Below the pieces are notes generated by a model that saw nothing but the letters and a program-made list of their open reading frames with translations, ran no database searches and was not told where the DNA came from. Of a stretch of 64,000 bases of DNA, positions 63,386 to 64,000 are shown in pieces. Numbering within the stretch: the first letter of the stretch is position 1; every line of letters begins with the position of its first letter. The DNA is taken from contig JANAVB010044017.1 of assembly GCA_029216955.1 (NCBI GenBank), positions 1,857,865-1,921,864 of the forward strand, written 5' to 3'. A program made the translations under genes and the position numbers. Origin of the DNA: Iris pallida. Lineage: Eukaryota > Streptophyta > Magnoliopsida > Asparagales > Iridaceae.

Positions 63386-64000
63386 GGTTAGTTAACTATG
63401 AATTGGGAGTAACTATTTTGGATTGCCTCCCAAGCTACTAACTAACTATTGTGGTCCCCAACCTTTCTAAACAATTGTCCTAACAAACTTTTAACAACCT
63501 CTCTAGCTTGTACAACTGCTTTCTAACAACCTTAGGATTATTTTGCAATTAGGGTTTTGTGGAGGGGTGTTTCTGCAAATTTTCCTCACTCTCAATGACT
63601 TTTATTTATAGATTGGAGTAGAGAGAAAAATCATTTCCCTCTTTATTTTTTTGTTTAGAGCTCAGCCAGCTCTTGAGAAATCCCAATCCCTTTCAACCCT
63701 AACCCTAATTCCCAGAGGCCCGGCCATGGCGGAGGCTCCCACTCCGGTGAGAGGCAGCAACGGCTAGATATCATTCTCGGCAGCGAGTCAGATTTCTTGG
63801 CGACGTATGAGGTTCTCAGCGGTCAAACGTTCTCCTCCGGCAGCACGCGACTATTCCGACGGCGCATCTCCGTCTCACGACGGTTTGTCTCCAGTGAGCT
63901 TTTTCTCCGATGGGCGACAGATCATCGAGATGAGTCCCGACGACAGTGACGGCTGTACGAGTCATCTCCCTCCGTACGGCTGTAATTTCCCGGTAAACGT
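63386..64000. other. Unassigned LTR-like or promoter-like sequence at the window end
   Basis: On the minus strand CTATAAATA (63,603-63,611) is a good TATA box. From about 63,690 the plus strand turns GC-rich, with CCCTAACCCTAATTCCC and CCGGCCATGGCGG. It could be the LTR of another element or the edge of a host gene; nothing else is supported. Confidence 0.35.
63603..63611 (-). promoter_or_regulatory. TATA-like box near the right end
   Basis: The plus strand TATTTATAG gives CTATAAATA on the minus strand. No gene can be assigned to it. Confidence 0.4.

Overview
The window looks like plant nuclear DNA, probably a flowering plant with a large repeat-rich genome. Nothing in it is convincingly a working host gene. 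Almost every base can be tied to a transposable element, and the elements sit inside one another. The diagnostic families are SIRE-like Ty1/copia elements primed from an initiator-Met tRNA site, Ty3/gypsy elements of the Tat lineage (second, archaeal-type RNase H; antisense genes beside the 3' LTR), a chromovirus-like gypsy with very long LTRs, a CACTA DNA transposon, a Tourist/Harbinger-type MITE and a LINE. One run of 13 N lies at 36,488-36,500.

Layout. 1-1,950 is unassigned, partly AT-rich DNA. 1,951-2,479 is a LINE reverse-transcriptase fragment. 2,480-16,680 holds copies of one long gypsy LTR family in opposite orientations: an inverted copy (2,480 to about 6,144), then a deletion derivative with part of its 5' LTR (6,145-6,503), a gutted interior (to 7,293) and a long 3' LTR (7,294-16,680). 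That 3' LTR is split by a clean 4.1 kb solo LTR (10,557-14,639, target duplication ATTGG). 16,681-20,617 is a collapsed Tat-like element (LTR, primer-binding site, LTR; here E1). 20,618-32,035 is an old copia (C2) read on the minus strand and split by a 6.9 kb CACTA transposon (22,093-29,021, target duplication AAT). 32,036-39,387 is a decayed plus-strand Tat element (A) with an antisense gene. 39,388-59,290 is a minus-strand Tat element (G1) whose 3' LTR is split by a fairly young 9.9 kb SIRE-like copia (C1, 40,090-49,964). G1's 5' LTR is cut at 59,291 by another minus-strand Tat element (G2), which runs to about 63,225. 63,226-64,000 is unassigned.

Most striking content. (1) The CACTA element carries several exons, with introns, of a MET1-type maintenance DNA methyltransferase, missing the catalytic Pro-Cys segment. 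(2) G2 has two small genes on the strand opposite to its pol, each behind a good TATA box; A has a longer antisense gene that may contain an intron. (3) An 18-bp motif close to AGAGGTAATATGGACGTG recurs about four times between pol and the antisense genes in all three Tat elements. (4) The Tat LTRs of G1 and E1 carry TATA boxes on both strands, in E1 with a 49-bp minisatellite between them. (5) C1 keeps an open 401-codon extra ORF in the env-like position, and copies of the palindromic repeats of its LTR lie upstream of that ORF.

Order of events inferred from nesting: A is older than C2 and G1; C2 is older than the CACTA element and E1; the CACTA element is older than the MITE inside it; G1 is older than C1 and G2. 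The original C1 target site can be read directly from the other G1 LTR near 58,694. Coordinates of element ends come from reading the sequence by eye. Terminal dinucleotides and target duplications are firm where quoted; other edges are good to tens of bases.
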